Source of the DNA: Paracraurococcus lichenis
Lineage (GTDB): Bacteria; Pseudomonadota; Alphaproteobacteria; Acetobacterales; Acetobacteraceae
Length of the DNA stretch: 50,122 bases
Direction: 5' to 3'
Assembly: GCF_030657435.1 (NCBI RefSeq)
Contig: NZ_JAUTWS010000045.1
Location: 1 to 50,122 of the forward strand
Shown here: positions 25,507-34,528 of the stretch, in pieces
How positions within the stretch are numbered: the stretch's first letter is position 1
How the letters are laid out: each line of letters starts with the position of its first letter
Position numbers and translations under genes: made by a program
Notes under the pieces: generated by a model
Database searches by the model: none
What the model was told of the DNA's origin: nothing
The model's input: the letters and a program-made list of their open reading frames with translations, nothing else

Positions 25507-25632
25507 TCCTTGGTCCTCCCGTGCCGCGGCGTCGCGCGGTGCCCGCGATCCTCGCGCCGTCCATCTGGCACGTCCATTGGATGCCTACCTCCATCGGCTA
25601 TGGTCATTGCCGGGTGGAAAGGGATCCCGTCC

Positions 25633-27201
25633 ATGTACGACGTCATCGTGGTCGGCGCCGGTTCGGCCGGCGCGCCGCTGGCTGCCCGCTTGTCGGAGGA
25701 CGCGCATCGCCGCGTGCTGCTGCTGGAGGCCGGCCGCGACTGGCGGGCGGCGGAGGCGCCGCATGCCCTCCGAAGCGCCAACATCATCCCCTTTATGCAC
25801 GATCCGGTGCACCAGGCGGAGTGGCAGTGGCCCGGGTTGATGACGCGCCGCACCAGGGCGCAGGCGCCGAAATTCTATTGGCGCGGGCGGGCGCTCGGCG
25901 GCTCCTCCACGGTCAATGCGCAGATCGCCATCCGCGGCGTGCCCTCCGCCTTCGATGCCTGGGCCGAGGCCGGTTGCGAGGGCTGGTCGGCGCGGGACGT
26001 GCTGCCGCTCTTCGACATCATCGAGGACGACGCCGACACCGGCACCGCGCCCGGCATCCGCCGGGGCGGCCCGCTGCCGGTCTATCGGGCGCCGCCCGAG
26101 ACCTGGGGCGCGGTGGACCGCGCGCTGCGCGATGCGGCGCTGGCGGCCGGCCACCCCTGGAAGGCCGACCTGAACGCGCCTACCGGCGAGGGTGTCTCCT
26201 GCAACCCCATCAACAGCCGCGACGGCCGGCGCGTGACGACCAATGACGGCTACCTGGAGCCGGCGCGCGGCCGCCCGAACCTCGAGATCCGCGGCGGCGC
26301 GCTGGTGGACCGCGTGCTGTTCGACGGGCGCCGCGCGCGCGGCGTGCGGGTGCTGTTCGAGGGGGCGGAGGGCTTCGAGGAGATCGCGGCGCGGGAGGTC
26401 GTGCTCTGCGCCGGCGCCATCCACAGCCCGGCCATCTTGATGCGTTCCGGCCTCGGCGCGGCCGCGGCGCTGCGTGACCTCGGCATCCCCGTGCTGCAGG
26501 ACCTGCCGGCGGTCGGGCAGCACTTCATGGACCACCCGATCCTGCGCGCGACCCTGCCCCTGACGCCCGATGCCGCGGCCGCGGACCCGGATGCGCGCCA
26601 CACCAATTGCTGCGTGACCTACAGCAGCCACCTGGCAGGCGGCGGCGAGCGCGACATGATCATGATCGCCTACAATCACCGCGGCCTGGCGGGCAATCGT
26701 CCGGCGCCGGTCGGCGCCATCGGCATCGCGCTCTACGATGCCTTCTCCCGCGGCGAGGTGCGGCTGGTCTCGGCCGACCCGCACGCCAACCCGGTGGTGG
26801 AGGAGAACATGCTGGACGACCCGCGCGACCGGCTGCGGATGCGCGACGGCGTCCGGCGCCTCGCCGCGCTCTGCGCCCGGCCGGAGATCGCCGGCATCGC
26901 GCAGGGGATCAGCTTCGGTGACGGTCCCTATACCATGGCCGATTCCGCCGGCCTGCCTGATGACGAGCTCGACGCGCTGATGCTGCAGGAATGCGGGGAT
27001 ATCCAGCACGCCGCCGGCACCTGCCGCATGACGGCCTACGAGGACCCGCGTGGCGTGGTGGACCCGGACCTGACGGTGCGCGGGGTGGAAGGGCTGCGCG
27101 TCGCGGATGCCGCCATCATGCCCACCGACTGCCGCGCCAACCTGCACTTCACCTGCGTGATGATCGGCGAGAACCTGGCGCGGCGGATGCGGGCGGCCTA
27201 G
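25633..27201 (+). CDS. GMC-family FAD oxidoreductase (choline/alcohol dehydrogenase-like)
   Basis: A 522-residue GMC oxidoreductase. The FAD-binding beta-alpha-beta is at the N-terminus (VIVVGAGSAG at 5-14) with LLLEAG following. GMC signature 1 lies around GRALGGSSTVNAQI, and signature 2 includes GAIHSPAILMRSG. The C-terminal active-site residues are in DIQHAAGTCRM and NLHFTC. Such enzymes oxidise alcohols, choline or sugars. GGAAAGG lies upstream of the ATG. Its stop codon overlaps, on opposite strands, the stop of the cation antiporter gene through a shared CTAG. The substrate is unknown. Confidence 0.94.
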   Translation: MYDVIVVGAGSAGAPLAARLSEDAHRRVLLLEAGRDWRAAEAPHALRSANIIPFMHDPVHQAEWQWPGLMTRRTRAQAPKFYWRGRALGGSSTVNAQIAIRGVPSAFDAWAEAGCEGWSARDVLPLFDIIEDDADTGTAPGIRRGGPLPVYRAPPETWGAVDRALRDAALAAGHPWKADLNAPTGEGVSCNPINSRDGRRVTTNDGYLEPARGRPNLEIRGGALVDRVLFDGRRARGVRVLFEGAEGFEEIAAREVVLCAGAIHSPAILMRSGLGAAAALRDLGIPVLQDLPAVGQHFMDHPILRATLPLTPDAAAADPDARHTNCCVTYSSHLAGGGERDMIMIAYNHRGLAGNRPAPVGAIGIALYDAFSRGEVRLVSADPHANPVVEENMLDDPRDRLRMRDGVRRLAALCARPEIAGIAQGISFGDGPYTMADSAGLPDDELDALMLQECGDIQHAAGTCRMTAYEDPRGVVDPDLTVRGVEGLRVADAAIMPTDCRANLHFTCVMIGENLARRMRAA

Positions 27202-28166
27202 CCGCGCCCGAGGAGCACGGCCGTGGCGGCCAGATAGGCGATGTAGCCGCCGCCGAGCACCGCGACGAAGCCAGGCCCCATCGCCTGGCCGCGCCGCCGG
27301 TGGTTGCGGACGGCATAGGCGGCAAGCACGGCGATCAGGAAGCCGAGGTTCAGCCCGTAGATCGCCGTATCGCCGACCGAGGAGCCGACCACCGCGAGCG
27401 GCAGCAGCGCGAGGGTGAGGGAGACGATGCCGTCGCCCATCACCGCAGCGATCGCCACCGTCGGCGTGCCGTCCCGCGTGAAGCGCCAGGCGGACCAACT
27501 CTCCGGCAGGGCGCAGAGCAGGCCGATGGCGAAGAGGCCCACCACCATGTCCGGCACGCCCAGCGGCGCGCCAACCTTCTGCGCGCCGATCACCGCCGCG
27601 AGCGCCCCGAGCCCGATGGCCGGCAGGCCGAGCAGCGCCGGGCCGACGACGCCCTCCGGCATCGCCGCCCGTTCCAACCAGGGCCGGCGCAGCAGCGCAT
27701 GCGCGATATACGCCGCGAAGCCGGCGCAGAGGATCACGCCGTCCCACCACTGCAGCCCGGCGATGGGCGGCGGCAGCGTCAGGGCCGCCAGCAGCAGCAC
27801 GATGCCGAGATAGGGCAGCGCCTGCACCTCCACGACCTGCGGCCGCACCTGCGGCGGCGGCGCGTCGTCCCGTCGCCGCCAGCGCGTCGCCGCCCAGGAG
27901 AGCAGCACGGCCAGCGGCAGCGCCGGCACGTTGGAGCCGAGCGCGGCGCCGAGGCCGATATCCGGCCAGCCGAACAGCGTCGAGGAGAGATTGACCGCCG
28001 TCTCCGGCGCCGCCGTGGCGATGCCCATCAGCGCGCCGCCCGCGGTCGCCGGCAGGCCCCAGCGGTCGCGGAGCGCCTGCAGCAGCGTCGCGGCCCGGGC
28101 CGCGCCCCATTGCATCCCCGCGACCCCCAGCAGCAGCAGGCCCAGCCAGGGCAGCAGCGCGATCAC
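27198..28166 (-). CDS. Sodium/calcium exchanger-like membrane protein
   Basis: A 322-residue, very hydrophobic protein with about ten predicted membrane segments. The two alpha-repeats of Ca2+/cation antiporters are visible as GIATAAPETAVNLSS near residue 50 and GLFAIGLLCALPESWS near 225; the acidic residue of each is conserved. It starts at GTG (28166) inside the stop of the upstream glycosidase gene (GTGA overlap), so it is coupled to it. The frame runs further upstream but that extension is Arg/Ala noise. As last gene of the leftward unit it may only be co-transcribed. The ion is inferred from the family. Confidence 0.85.
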   Translation of the reverse strand: MIALLPWLGLLLLGVAGMQWGAARAATLLQALRDRWGLPATAGGALMGIATAAPETAVNLSSTLFGWPDIGLGAALGSNVPALPLAVLLSWAATRWRRRDDAPPPQVRPQVVEVQALPYLGIVLLLAALTLPPPIAGLQWWDGVILCAGFAAYIAHALLRRPWLERAAMPEGVVGPALLGLPAIGLGALAAVIGAQKVGAPLGVPDMVVGLFAIGLLCALPESWSAWRFTRDGTPTVAIAAVMGDGIVSLTLALLPLAVVGSSVGDTAIYGLNLGFLIAVLAAYAVRNHRRRGQAMGPGFVAVLGGGYIAYLAATAVLLGRG

Positions 28167-29557
28167 GCCGCGACGATGGCGACCGCGACGTCGCCGCGGA
28201 AGGGCGGCAAGGTGACGGAGAGCGCGTCTCCCTGCGACACGCCGTCCAGCGCGCCGGCGGGCCGGCCGGCGCGCGTGTCCCAGAGCGCCAGGCGGTAGCG
28301 CCCCGCGGCCAGGCCAGGCACCCGCAGCGCCGCGGGCCGCGCCGGCATCTCCGGATCGAGCCTTCCGTCCGGCAGCATCGGCCCGCGCCGCAGCAGCCAG
28401 ACCACGGCCTGATGCGCATCGCCGCAGCCGAAGGCGATGGTGTCCGGATCCGAGCCGATCTCCTCGTTCAGGTTCACGCGACGGAAGTGCTGCCAGTCCA
28501 CTAGGGGCAGGAAGCCGGCCATCGCGCGCTGCGCCTCCCGCATGCCGGGCGTCAGTACATGCGGGGTGCGGTTCGGCCAGCGCATGCTGCCGCTGGCGCC
28601 GGCGGCGAGGATCGCCCATTGCATGTGGCGGAAATACTCGTCGTCGAAGGCCGCCGGCAGCGTGTGGTGATGGTCCTTGTAGCGGTGGATCGGCCCATGC
28701 TCGGATTCATGGAAGGGGCGGGCGTCCCGGATCTCCGACAATGCCTCCCGCGTCAGGCGCCCGGCACTGAGGGCCGGCGCCACGGTGTCCGGCGGGTCGT
28801 CGATCGTGCCTTCCTCGTAGAAATGGCTGCTGGCGAAGTCGAGCAGGGGATGGCGAAAAATGGGTTCGTTCAGCCGCGGGTGCCAGCCGAGCTCCGGCCC
28901 GAAGATCGAGACGGTCTGCAGATGCGCCCGGCCGTGCAGCCGCATCTCGAGGTCGCGCATGAAGGGCGAGACATCGTCGATGAAGCGGGCGAAACAGTCG
29001 GGATCCGCCTCGCCGTGCTTGGGATGCATCTCGTTCCAGAGGTCCCAGGCGAAGATCACGCCGCTGCCGCCCCAGCGCTCCGTGGCGAAGGCGAGGCGCG
29101 CCTTCACCGCCTCCCGCGTCGCCGGGCAGGTCAGGAGCTCGGTGCGGGCGGCGCAGGGGCCGCCATTCGCCTTGTTGTAGGGATGGCTGTCCCAACGGAT
29201 CCACAGGAAGAAGGTGTCGAAGGGCGTCAGCAGGAGGCGCATGCCGAGCTTCTGGCAGAGCGCCACCAGATCGTCCCAGAGCTGCACCAGCGCCGGGTTG
29301 TAGCGCCCGGGCGCGTGCTCGAGATGGCGGTGGTCGTGCTGGCTGTATTCCAGCATCAGGCGCAGGCAGTTCACGCCATGCTCCTGCAGCCAGCGCAGGT
29401 GGCGCTCGACGCCCGGCAGGTCGCGCCGCCGGTAGAGGCCGGCGAGGTCCGGCCAAGTGATGGCGTCGTTATGGCCGATGGGCGCCCAGGCTGCGCCGCT
29501 CTCCTCGACGAAATAGGGCGCGCCATCGGCGCGGCCGATCCAGGGAAGGCTGGTCAA
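28163..29557 (-). CDS. GH5-like glycoside hydrolase (cellulase/mannanase fold)
   Basis: A 464-residue TIM-barrel glycosidase. The catalytic acid/base is in WDLWNEM (about residue 175), and the nucleophile is in HESEHGP (about 285). A beta-sandwich-like tail follows about residue 370. No signal peptide is seen, so it is probably cytoplasmic, which is unusual for a plant-polymer enzyme and fits trimming or editing of an intermediate made by the neighbouring glycan genes. It is 60 bp downstream of a methyltransferase gene and is coupled by GTGA to the antiporter gene. GH5 against a related clan-A family cannot be settled by eye. Confidence 0.82.
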   Translation of the reverse strand: MTSLPWIGRADGAPYFVEESGAAWAPIGHNDAITWPDLAGLYRRRDLPGVERHLRWLQEHGVNCLRLMLEYSQHDHRHLEHAPGRYNPALVQLWDDLVALCQKLGMRLLLTPFDTFFLWIRWDSHPYNKANGGPCAARTELLTCPATREAVKARLAFATERWGGSGVIFAWDLWNEMHPKHGEADPDCFARFIDDVSPFMRDLEMRLHGRAHLQTVSIFGPELGWHPRLNEPIFRHPLLDFASSHFYEEGTIDDPPDTVAPALSAGRLTREALSEIRDARPFHESEHGPIHRYKDHHHTLPAAFDDEYFRHMQWAILAAGASGSMRWPNRTPHVLTPGMREAQRAMAGFLPLVDWQHFRRVNLNEEIGSDPDTIAFGCGDAHQAVVWLLRRGPMLPDGRLDPEMPARPAALRVPGLAAGRYRLALWDTRAGRPAGALDGVSQGDALSVTLPPFRGDVAVAIVAA

Positions 29558-29617
29558 GGTGCATCCTTGCAGGGCGGTGGTCCAGCAACTCGGGCCGGTG
29601 CGGCAGGTTGCCTCCGC

Positions 29618-30481
29618 TCAAGCGCCTGCGTGGTGGCGCCGCAGCCAGTGGACCAGGCCGTCCCAGAGCAGGAACTCGCGCGTGCCGTTGCGATGGAGGT
29701 CGAATCCGGCCTGCGCCGCAATGCCGGGCAGGTCGCGCCGGTCGGCCTCCGGCCCGCGATAGCTGAAGTTCAGGATCAGCAGGTCGCCGCCGGGCCGCAG
29801 CACCCGCGCGGCTTCGGTCACCATACCGGTTGCCAGGGGCAGGCCGCCGCCGACGAGATAGGGGAAGACGTCGACGGCGAGGACGAGATCGCAGCAGGCA
29901 TCGGGCATGCCCGCGAGGTCGCGGCCGGAACAGGTCTCGAACCGCAATCCCGGCAGGGCGGCGTTGCGCCGGCGGGCCTCGTCGATCATGGCCGGCGCGA
30001 TATCGAGGCCGGTGACCGAGCCGGCATCGCGCGCGAGGGCGCCGGCCAGGCGGCCGATCCCGCAGCCGAGGTCGAGGATGCGCGGCCGGCGCGCCAGCAA
30101 CCCCTGTGCGCGCAGCCAAACGACCAGTTCCATCGTGATGGCATCGAGCAGTTCCGGGTCGCCCAGGCTATAGGCGGCGACGCTCGCCTCCGGGCTGATC
30201 CGCACCAGGCGGTCGAACATCGCCCGGCTCTGCGCAATGGCCGCTTCGGGGTCGTCGCATGGCGCGTGGGTGGCGCCAGCCTCCACCATGCGCTGCAGAG
30301 TCCAGAGCCCGTCTCGCATCCGCTGTGCCAGCGCGAGCAGCGGCAGCAGGCGGTCGTCATCCGCCGCAGCCCCGGTGAGATGCCGGATCACCGACTCGGC
30401 GGAGGCGCCCTGCAGCATCAGCCGCATCAGCGCGACGGTGGCCGGGATCGTCCCGTCGAGATAGTCGCGGAGCGCCGTCAC
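29618..30481 (-). CDS. Class I SAM-dependent methyltransferase
   Basis: A 287-residue methyltransferase. The SAM-binding motif I is LDLGCGIGRLA about residues 135-145, then TGLDIAPAMI (motif II) and the VLAVDVFPYL and VLRPGGDLLI segments. An N-terminal helical domain of about 130 residues precedes it. It starts at GTG (30481) overlapping the phosphopentomutase stop (GTGA), so it is coupled to that gene. In a glycan locus it could methylate a sugar hydroxyl or carboxylate; the target is unknown. Confidence 0.88.
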   Translation of the reverse strand: MTALRDYLDGTIPATVALMRLMLQGASAESVIRHLTGAAADDDRLLPLLALAQRMRDGLWTLQRMVEAGATHAPCDDPEAAIAQSRAMFDRLVRISPEASVAAYSLGDPELLDAITMELVVWLRAQGLLARRPRILDLGCGIGRLAGALARDAGSVTGLDIAPAMIDEARRRNAALPGLRFETCSGRDLAGMPDACCDLVLAVDVFPYLVGGGLPLATGMVTEAARVLRPGGDLLILNFSYRGPEADRRDLPGIAAQAGFDLHRNGTREFLLWDGLVHWLRRHHAGA

Positions 30482-31599
30482 GCGAGGCAGGACCGTCCCG
30501 CCGACCAGGGGACGTCGTGGAAATCCGCGAGGGTCGCGGCGACATCGCCGAAGCCCGCCCGCGTCCCGAGCGGTCCGCGGCGCCCGGCCTGGCGCACGAG
30601 GAGAGGCACTTCCTCCCGCGTATGGTCCGTGCCGTGATGCAGCGGATCGTTGCCATGGTCGGCGGTGACGATGAGCAGGTCGTCGGGCCCGACCTTCGGG
30701 AGGAAGCCGCCGAGCCAGGCATCGAAATCCGCGAGCGCCCGCGCATAGCCGATGGCGTCGCGGCGGTGCCCGTATTCCGTGTCGAAATCGACGAGGTTGG
30801 CGAAGACCAGCCCGTGCCGCGTCATGTCCCAGACCTCGGCGATCCGCCGCATGCCCTCCGCATTCGAACCGGTCGGGAGGCTGCGCGCAATGCCCTGGCC
30901 GGCGAAGAGATCGGCGACCTTGCCGATGGCGACCGGCGGGTGTCCGGCTTCCGTCAGCGCTTCGAGGACGGTCCGCGGCGGGCGCATGGCGAAATCATGC
31001 CGGTGCGGCGTGCGGCGGAAGCGGCCCGGCTCTCCCGCGAAGGGACGCGCGATGACGCGGCCAATGCGGAAGGCGTCGGCATGCCGCCGGGCGAGCTCGC
31101 AGAGCGCGTAGAGCGCCTCGAGCGGCATCACCGCCTCATGCGCCGCGATCTGCAGGACGGAATCGGCCGAGGTGTAGAGGATGGGCCGTGCCGTGCGCAG
31201 GTGCTCGGGGCCGAGCCGCTCGATGATCTCGGTGCCGCTGGCCGGGACATTGCCGATGAAGCGGAGGCCCGCTTCCGCCTCGATCGGATCGAGCAGCGCG
31301 GGCGGGAAGGCCTCGTAGACCGCGAAGGGCTGGTCGAGCACGACGCCCGCGATCTCCCAATGCCCGGTGGTGCTGTCCTTGCCGGCGGCGCGCGGCTGCA
31401 TGCGGCCCCAGAGCCCCTGCGGCGCCGGGCCGTCGCGCCGCATGACGCCGGCGAGGCCGAGCGAGTCGAGCGCCGGCAGCCGCAGCCCCGTCCGCGCCAT
31501 GACATGGCCGAGCGTGTCGGCGCCCGCGTCGCCATAGGCCGCGGCATCCGGCGCGGCACCGCAGCCGACGCTGTCGAGGACGATCAGGAGGCTGCGCAT
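30478..31599 (-). CDS. deoB: Phosphopentomutase
   Basis: A 373-residue alkaline-phosphatase-superfamily enzyme that interconverts ribose 1-phosphate and ribose 5-phosphate. Metal-site residues: Asp 9 (VLDSVGCG), TADHGNDP and the H in DHTREEVPLL near the C-terminus. The phospho-threonine site is in GKDSTTGHWE. It is slightly shorter than the usual 390-410 residues. The start is ATG 31599; the frame is open beyond, but that part belongs to the overlapping acetyltransferase gene (16-bp overlap). No nucleoside phosphorylase or deoxyribose genes are nearby, so its place inside a glycan unit is odd and suggests pentose-1-phosphate supply. Confidence 0.94.
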   Translation of the reverse strand: MRSLLIVLDSVGCGAAPDAAAYGDAGADTLGHVMARTGLRLPALDSLGLAGVMRRDGPAPQGLWGRMQPRAAGKDSTTGHWEIAGVVLDQPFAVYEAFPPALLDPIEAEAGLRFIGNVPASGTEIIERLGPEHLRTARPILYTSADSVLQIAAHEAVMPLEALYALCELARRHADAFRIGRVIARPFAGEPGRFRRTPHRHDFAMRPPRTVLEALTEAGHPPVAIGKVADLFAGQGIARSLPTGSNAEGMRRIAEVWDMTRHGLVFANLVDFDTEYGHRRDAIGYARALADFDAWLGGFLPKVGPDDLLIVTADHGNDPLHHGTDHTREEVPLLVRQAGRRGPLGTRAGFGDVAATLADFHDVPWSAGRSCLA

Positions 31600-32624
31600 G
31601 GCGGCACCAGTCGGCGGTGGAAGCTGGGCTGGTCCTGCGCCCCCCAGAAGTACTTGTAGCGCTCCTGCCCGCGCAGGAAGTCGGCGACGGCAAGGCCCTC
31701 GGCGATCGCCGCCTCCACCGCGCGGCCGACCAGGAGCATGCCGGGGCTCAGCCGCTCCAGCGCCGGGTCGAAGCCGCTGAGGTAGAAGTAGAGGCGGCGG
31801 GCCCTGCGGGACGGGGGATCGGCCAGACCATAGAGCGCGGCGACGATCTCGCCATCCAGCCGCAGGGCGTGGAAGCGCAGCAGTCCGGCCCGGTGCAGCG
31901 CCGGCAGGGCCTCGCGGTGCATCGCCTGCACGCCTGGGGCGGCGAGAACGCCGTCCTCGCCACGCATCCGCCAGCGTGCGGCATGCAGCCGCAGCAGCGC
32001 GTCGAAGGGCTCCTCGATGCCGTCCGCCTCGGTCTCCCAATGCAGGGCGCCGGCCTGCTCCGCGCGGCGTCGGACGGTCCGCAGGTCCCGCAGCGTCTTG
32101 GCGGAGACGCGCTGCGCCAACCCATCCACCGTCTCCGGCAGGGCGAGGCAAGGGCAGGGATCGGCATGGCCGACCTCCTCCGCCCAGCCAGCCGGTGCCG
32201 GCAGGGCCAGCAGGGGCGAGCCCTGGCGAAGCTGCGGCCACTCCCAGGCATCGCATCCGGCACGCAGCGCCAGATGGCGCGCGGCGATGTCCAGGACCTG
32301 CGGCGCATGGCCGGGCCGCACCAGCGCGTCCAGGTAATCGGTGGTGGCGATGCCGAGCGGGAAGAGCAGCCGCTCGCCCGTCTCCGGCCGGGTGTAGCGG
32401 TAGAAGGGGAAGAGGCCGACCAATGCGCCATGGTGTCGCACCGCGAGCGTCAGCAGGCTGCCCTCGCCGACATGGCGCCACCAGGGGATCAGCCAGGCCG
32501 GCGACTGGAAGGGGGTGGCGTCCGGGACGGTGCGCCAGAGTTCCTCCCAGGCGGGGCGCTGCGCCTCGAGACCCGGGCGGTCCGTCACCTCCTCGACCGC
32601 GAGCGCGCCTGCATCAGGCCGCAT
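31584..32624 (-). CDS. GNAT-type acyltransferase (BioF2/CelD-like)
   Basis: A 346-residue protein with the Acetyltransf_6 fold seen in FemAB-like and CelD-like proteins of exopolysaccharide loci. Indicators are the N-terminal FQSPAWLIPWW, the central SAKTLRDLRTVRRRAE helix, and the C-terminal ERLSPGMLLVGRAVEAAI followed by DFLRGQERYKYFWG. It probably transfers an acyl group to a glycan or lipid intermediate in the cytoplasm. I choose ATG 32624, which overlaps the upstream glycosyltransferase stop by 11 bases; a longer frame starts at 32666. It overlaps deoB by 16 bp. Confidence 0.84.
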   Translation of the reverse strand: MRPDAGALAVEEVTDRPGLEAQRPAWEELWRTVPDATPFQSPAWLIPWWRHVGEGSLLTLAVRHHGALVGLFPFYRYTRPETGERLLFPLGIATTDYLDALVRPGHAPQVLDIAARHLALRAGCDAWEWPQLRQGSPLLALPAPAGWAEEVGHADPCPCLALPETVDGLAQRVSAKTLRDLRTVRRRAEQAGALHWETEADGIEEPFDALLRLHAARWRMRGEDGVLAAPGVQAMHREALPALHRAGLLRFHALRLDGEIVAALYGLADPPSRRARRLYFYLSGFDPALERLSPGMLLVGRAVEAAIAEGLAVADFLRGQERYKYFWGAQDQPSFHRRLVPPCAAS

Positions 32625-33666
32625 GGCTGCGGTCCCCGCGGACGAGGCGCTCATAGAGCGCGGCATAGCGCGCGAGCATCGCCTCGGCGGAGAACCGCCG
32701 CTGCGCGGTTCGCCGGATCAGCGCCGGATCGAGCCGGTCCACCGCACGCATGGCTGCGGCCATCCCGCCCGCATCGCGCACCAGGAAGCCGGTCACGCCA
32801 TCCTCCACGATGTCGGCGAGCGCGCCGGAGGCGATGGCGACGACCGGCGTGCCGCAGGCCATCGCCTCCATGGCGACGAGCGAACTGGTCTCCGGCGCGA
32901 GGCTCGCCGAGACGAGGCAACGCGCGGCATTCAGCAGGCGCCGCTTGCGCGCGAAGCCGAGCGGGCCGAGGAAGCGGTGCGGCGGTGCGAGGCGCGGCTG
33001 CACCTCCTCCTGCCAGTACCGCTCATGGGCCTCGTAGGGGAAGATCTGGCCGCCGAGAAGAACGGGCAGGCCGGCACGTGTGCCGGCCTCGAGCGCCGCA
33101 TGCTGGTTCTTCTCCGGGCAGATGCGACCGAGCACCAGGGCGAAGCCGCGGCGTGTCAGCGGCAGCGGTAGCGCATCGATGGGCACGCCGTTCTCGACCG
33201 GCGGCAGCAGCGCGGGGCAGGGTGGGCAGGCGCGATGCTGCGAGGCCGAGACGGCATGCAGCCAGGTGTCCGGCCGCGGCAGGCGGAACACCTCGGCCGG
33301 ATACCAGTCCGGTGGCAGGTGCAGCGTCGCCAGCACCGGCATGCCCGGCGGCGGCAGGTAGCGGTGGAAGTCGATGCCATGCATGTGGACGAGGTCCACG
33401 GGGTACCGCGCGAGCGCCTGCTCGATCGCGGCGGCATGCGCCGCATAGGTCGCCGCCTGGATCGCGGGCGTGATCGGGCCGTGCGGCAGCGCAGTCGGGA
33501 GGAGAGGGCCGCGGGTGACCGATCCGGCCTGCGCCACCGTGACCGTCCGGTGCCCGAAGCGCGGCAGGTCGCGCTCGATCATGGACAGCACCTGCTCCGC
33601 GCCGCCCACCGCATCGGGCCCGACCGGCGCGAAGGGGAAGGCGACCTGGAGGATGGTGAGGGGCAT
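32614..33666 (-). CDS. GT4-family glycosyltransferase
   Basis: A 350-residue GT-B retaining glycosyltransferase. The N-terminal Rossmann start has a glycine loop (VGGAEQVLSMIE). The C-terminal half carries the nucleotide-sugar site: LGRICPEKNQH and the E-x7-E region ETSSLVAMEAMACGTPVVA. The start is the first ATG after a 29-bp gap from the nucleotidyltransferase stop. It is one of six glycosyltransferase genes in the divergent locus. Donor and acceptor are unknown; the activated sugar could come from the adjacent nucleotidyltransferase. Confidence 0.92.
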   Translation of the reverse strand: MPLTILQVAFPFAPVGPDAVGGAEQVLSMIERDLPRFGHRTVTVAQAGSVTRGPLLPTALPHGPITPAIQAATYAAHAAAIEQALARYPVDLVHMHGIDFHRYLPPPGMPVLATLHLPPDWYPAEVFRLPRPDTWLHAVSASQHRACPPCPALLPPVENGVPIDALPLPLTRRGFALVLGRICPEKNQHAALEAGTRAGLPVLLGGQIFPYEAHERYWQEEVQPRLAPPHRFLGPLGFARKRRLLNAARCLVSASLAPETSSLVAMEAMACGTPVVAIASGALADIVEDGVTGFLVRDAGGMAAAMRAVDRLDPALIRRTAQRRFSAEAMLARYAALYERLVRGDRSHAA

Positions 33667-33695
33667 GGCGCGGCGCCGCGGCTCGCTCGGGATCC

Positions 33696-34526
33696 TCAGC
33701 CGGCGACCCCCGCAGCGGGGAGGTCCGGCCGCAGCGCCGCCGCCTGCAGCGCGGCCCGCTGCTGCAGGACGCGGAACGGGATCACCGCGGAATCGCGCGG
33801 GCCCGGGCGCGAGGCCAGCAGCGCCACGGCCTCGCGGTAGCCGTTCAGCGTGCCGACATCGACATAGACCTCGCCGCCACGCACGCCGCGCGCCGCGCCA
33901 CCGCGGGCCAGCCAGGCATTCACCAGCGTGCCGATATACTCGTCCCGCCGCCCCGGCGAGCGCCAGAGCATGTGCAGGTCGTGCAGCACGGCGCCCGGCA
34001 GCTTGAAGGCACCCCAGACCCAGCGGCTGCGGGCGGTCTGCTGCTTCACCTCGATCGCCTCAACCCGGCCTTCGGCATCGGTGACGACGGCGTCGAACAG
34101 TTCAGGCCGGTCCACGGGGAAGAGCAGGAAGGAGAACTCGTCGTCCGGCAGCGGCGCCAGCGCGGCCTCTGGGAACCAGATCGTGTCGGGCAGGCCGACC
34201 ACCACGGCCTCCTCTGGCGCGATCAGCGGCAGGGCGCAGAAGATCGCGTCGCACAGCCCGCTCGGCTCCTGCTGCACCACATAGGCGATGGATGCGCCGC
34301 CGATGCGCGAGCCGTAGTAGTTGATGATGTCGCTCTTGCCCGGCGCGATGACGAAGCAGAGCTTGTCCACGCCGCCGGCGATCATGCGCTCGATCAGGTG
34401 CTCGCTGACAGCCCGCGGACGCTCCACGCTGCCCTCGAGACGGCTGCCGACCGGCAGCAGCTCCTTCGAGAAGGCGAGGGGCTGGATGCGGCTGCCGAGC
34501 CCCGCGGCCGGGATGATGCCCCACAT
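33696..34526 (-). CDS. Sugar-phosphate nucleotidyltransferase
   Basis: A 276-residue NTP-transferase of the glucose-1-phosphate thymidylyl/uridylyl type. The NTP loop is GIIPAAGLGSRIQPLAFSKE at 3-22 (the Lys is the usual catalytic one), then LLPVG. A middle GLPDTIWFP (Asp as metal ligand) and a late VDVGTLNGY motif follow. It activates a sugar 1-phosphate (or another cyclitol phosphate) to an NDP derivative. It lies 2 bp after the CgeB-like gene. With inositol-3-phosphate synthase in the same unit, an inositol phosphate substrate is a possibility, not evidence. Confidence 0.9.
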   Translation of the reverse strand: MWGIIPAAGLGSRIQPLAFSKELLPVGSRLEGSVERPRAVSEHLIERMIAGGVDKLCFVIAPGKSDIINYYGSRIGGASIAYVVQQEPSGLCDAIFCALPLIAPEEAVVVGLPDTIWFPEAALAPLPDDEFSFLLFPVDRPELFDAVVTDAEGRVEAIEVKQQTARSRWVWGAFKLPGAVLHDLHMLWRSPGRRDEYIGTLVNAWLARGGAARGVRGGEVYVDVGTLNGYREAVALLASRPGPRDSAVIPFRVLQQRAALQAAALRPDLPAAGVAG

Positions 34527-34528
34527 GC

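Noticed and set aside
25585..28419. Minus-strand 944-codon frame crossing the GMC and antiporter genes
   Set aside because: A GC-rich artefact spanning two real genes in other frames.
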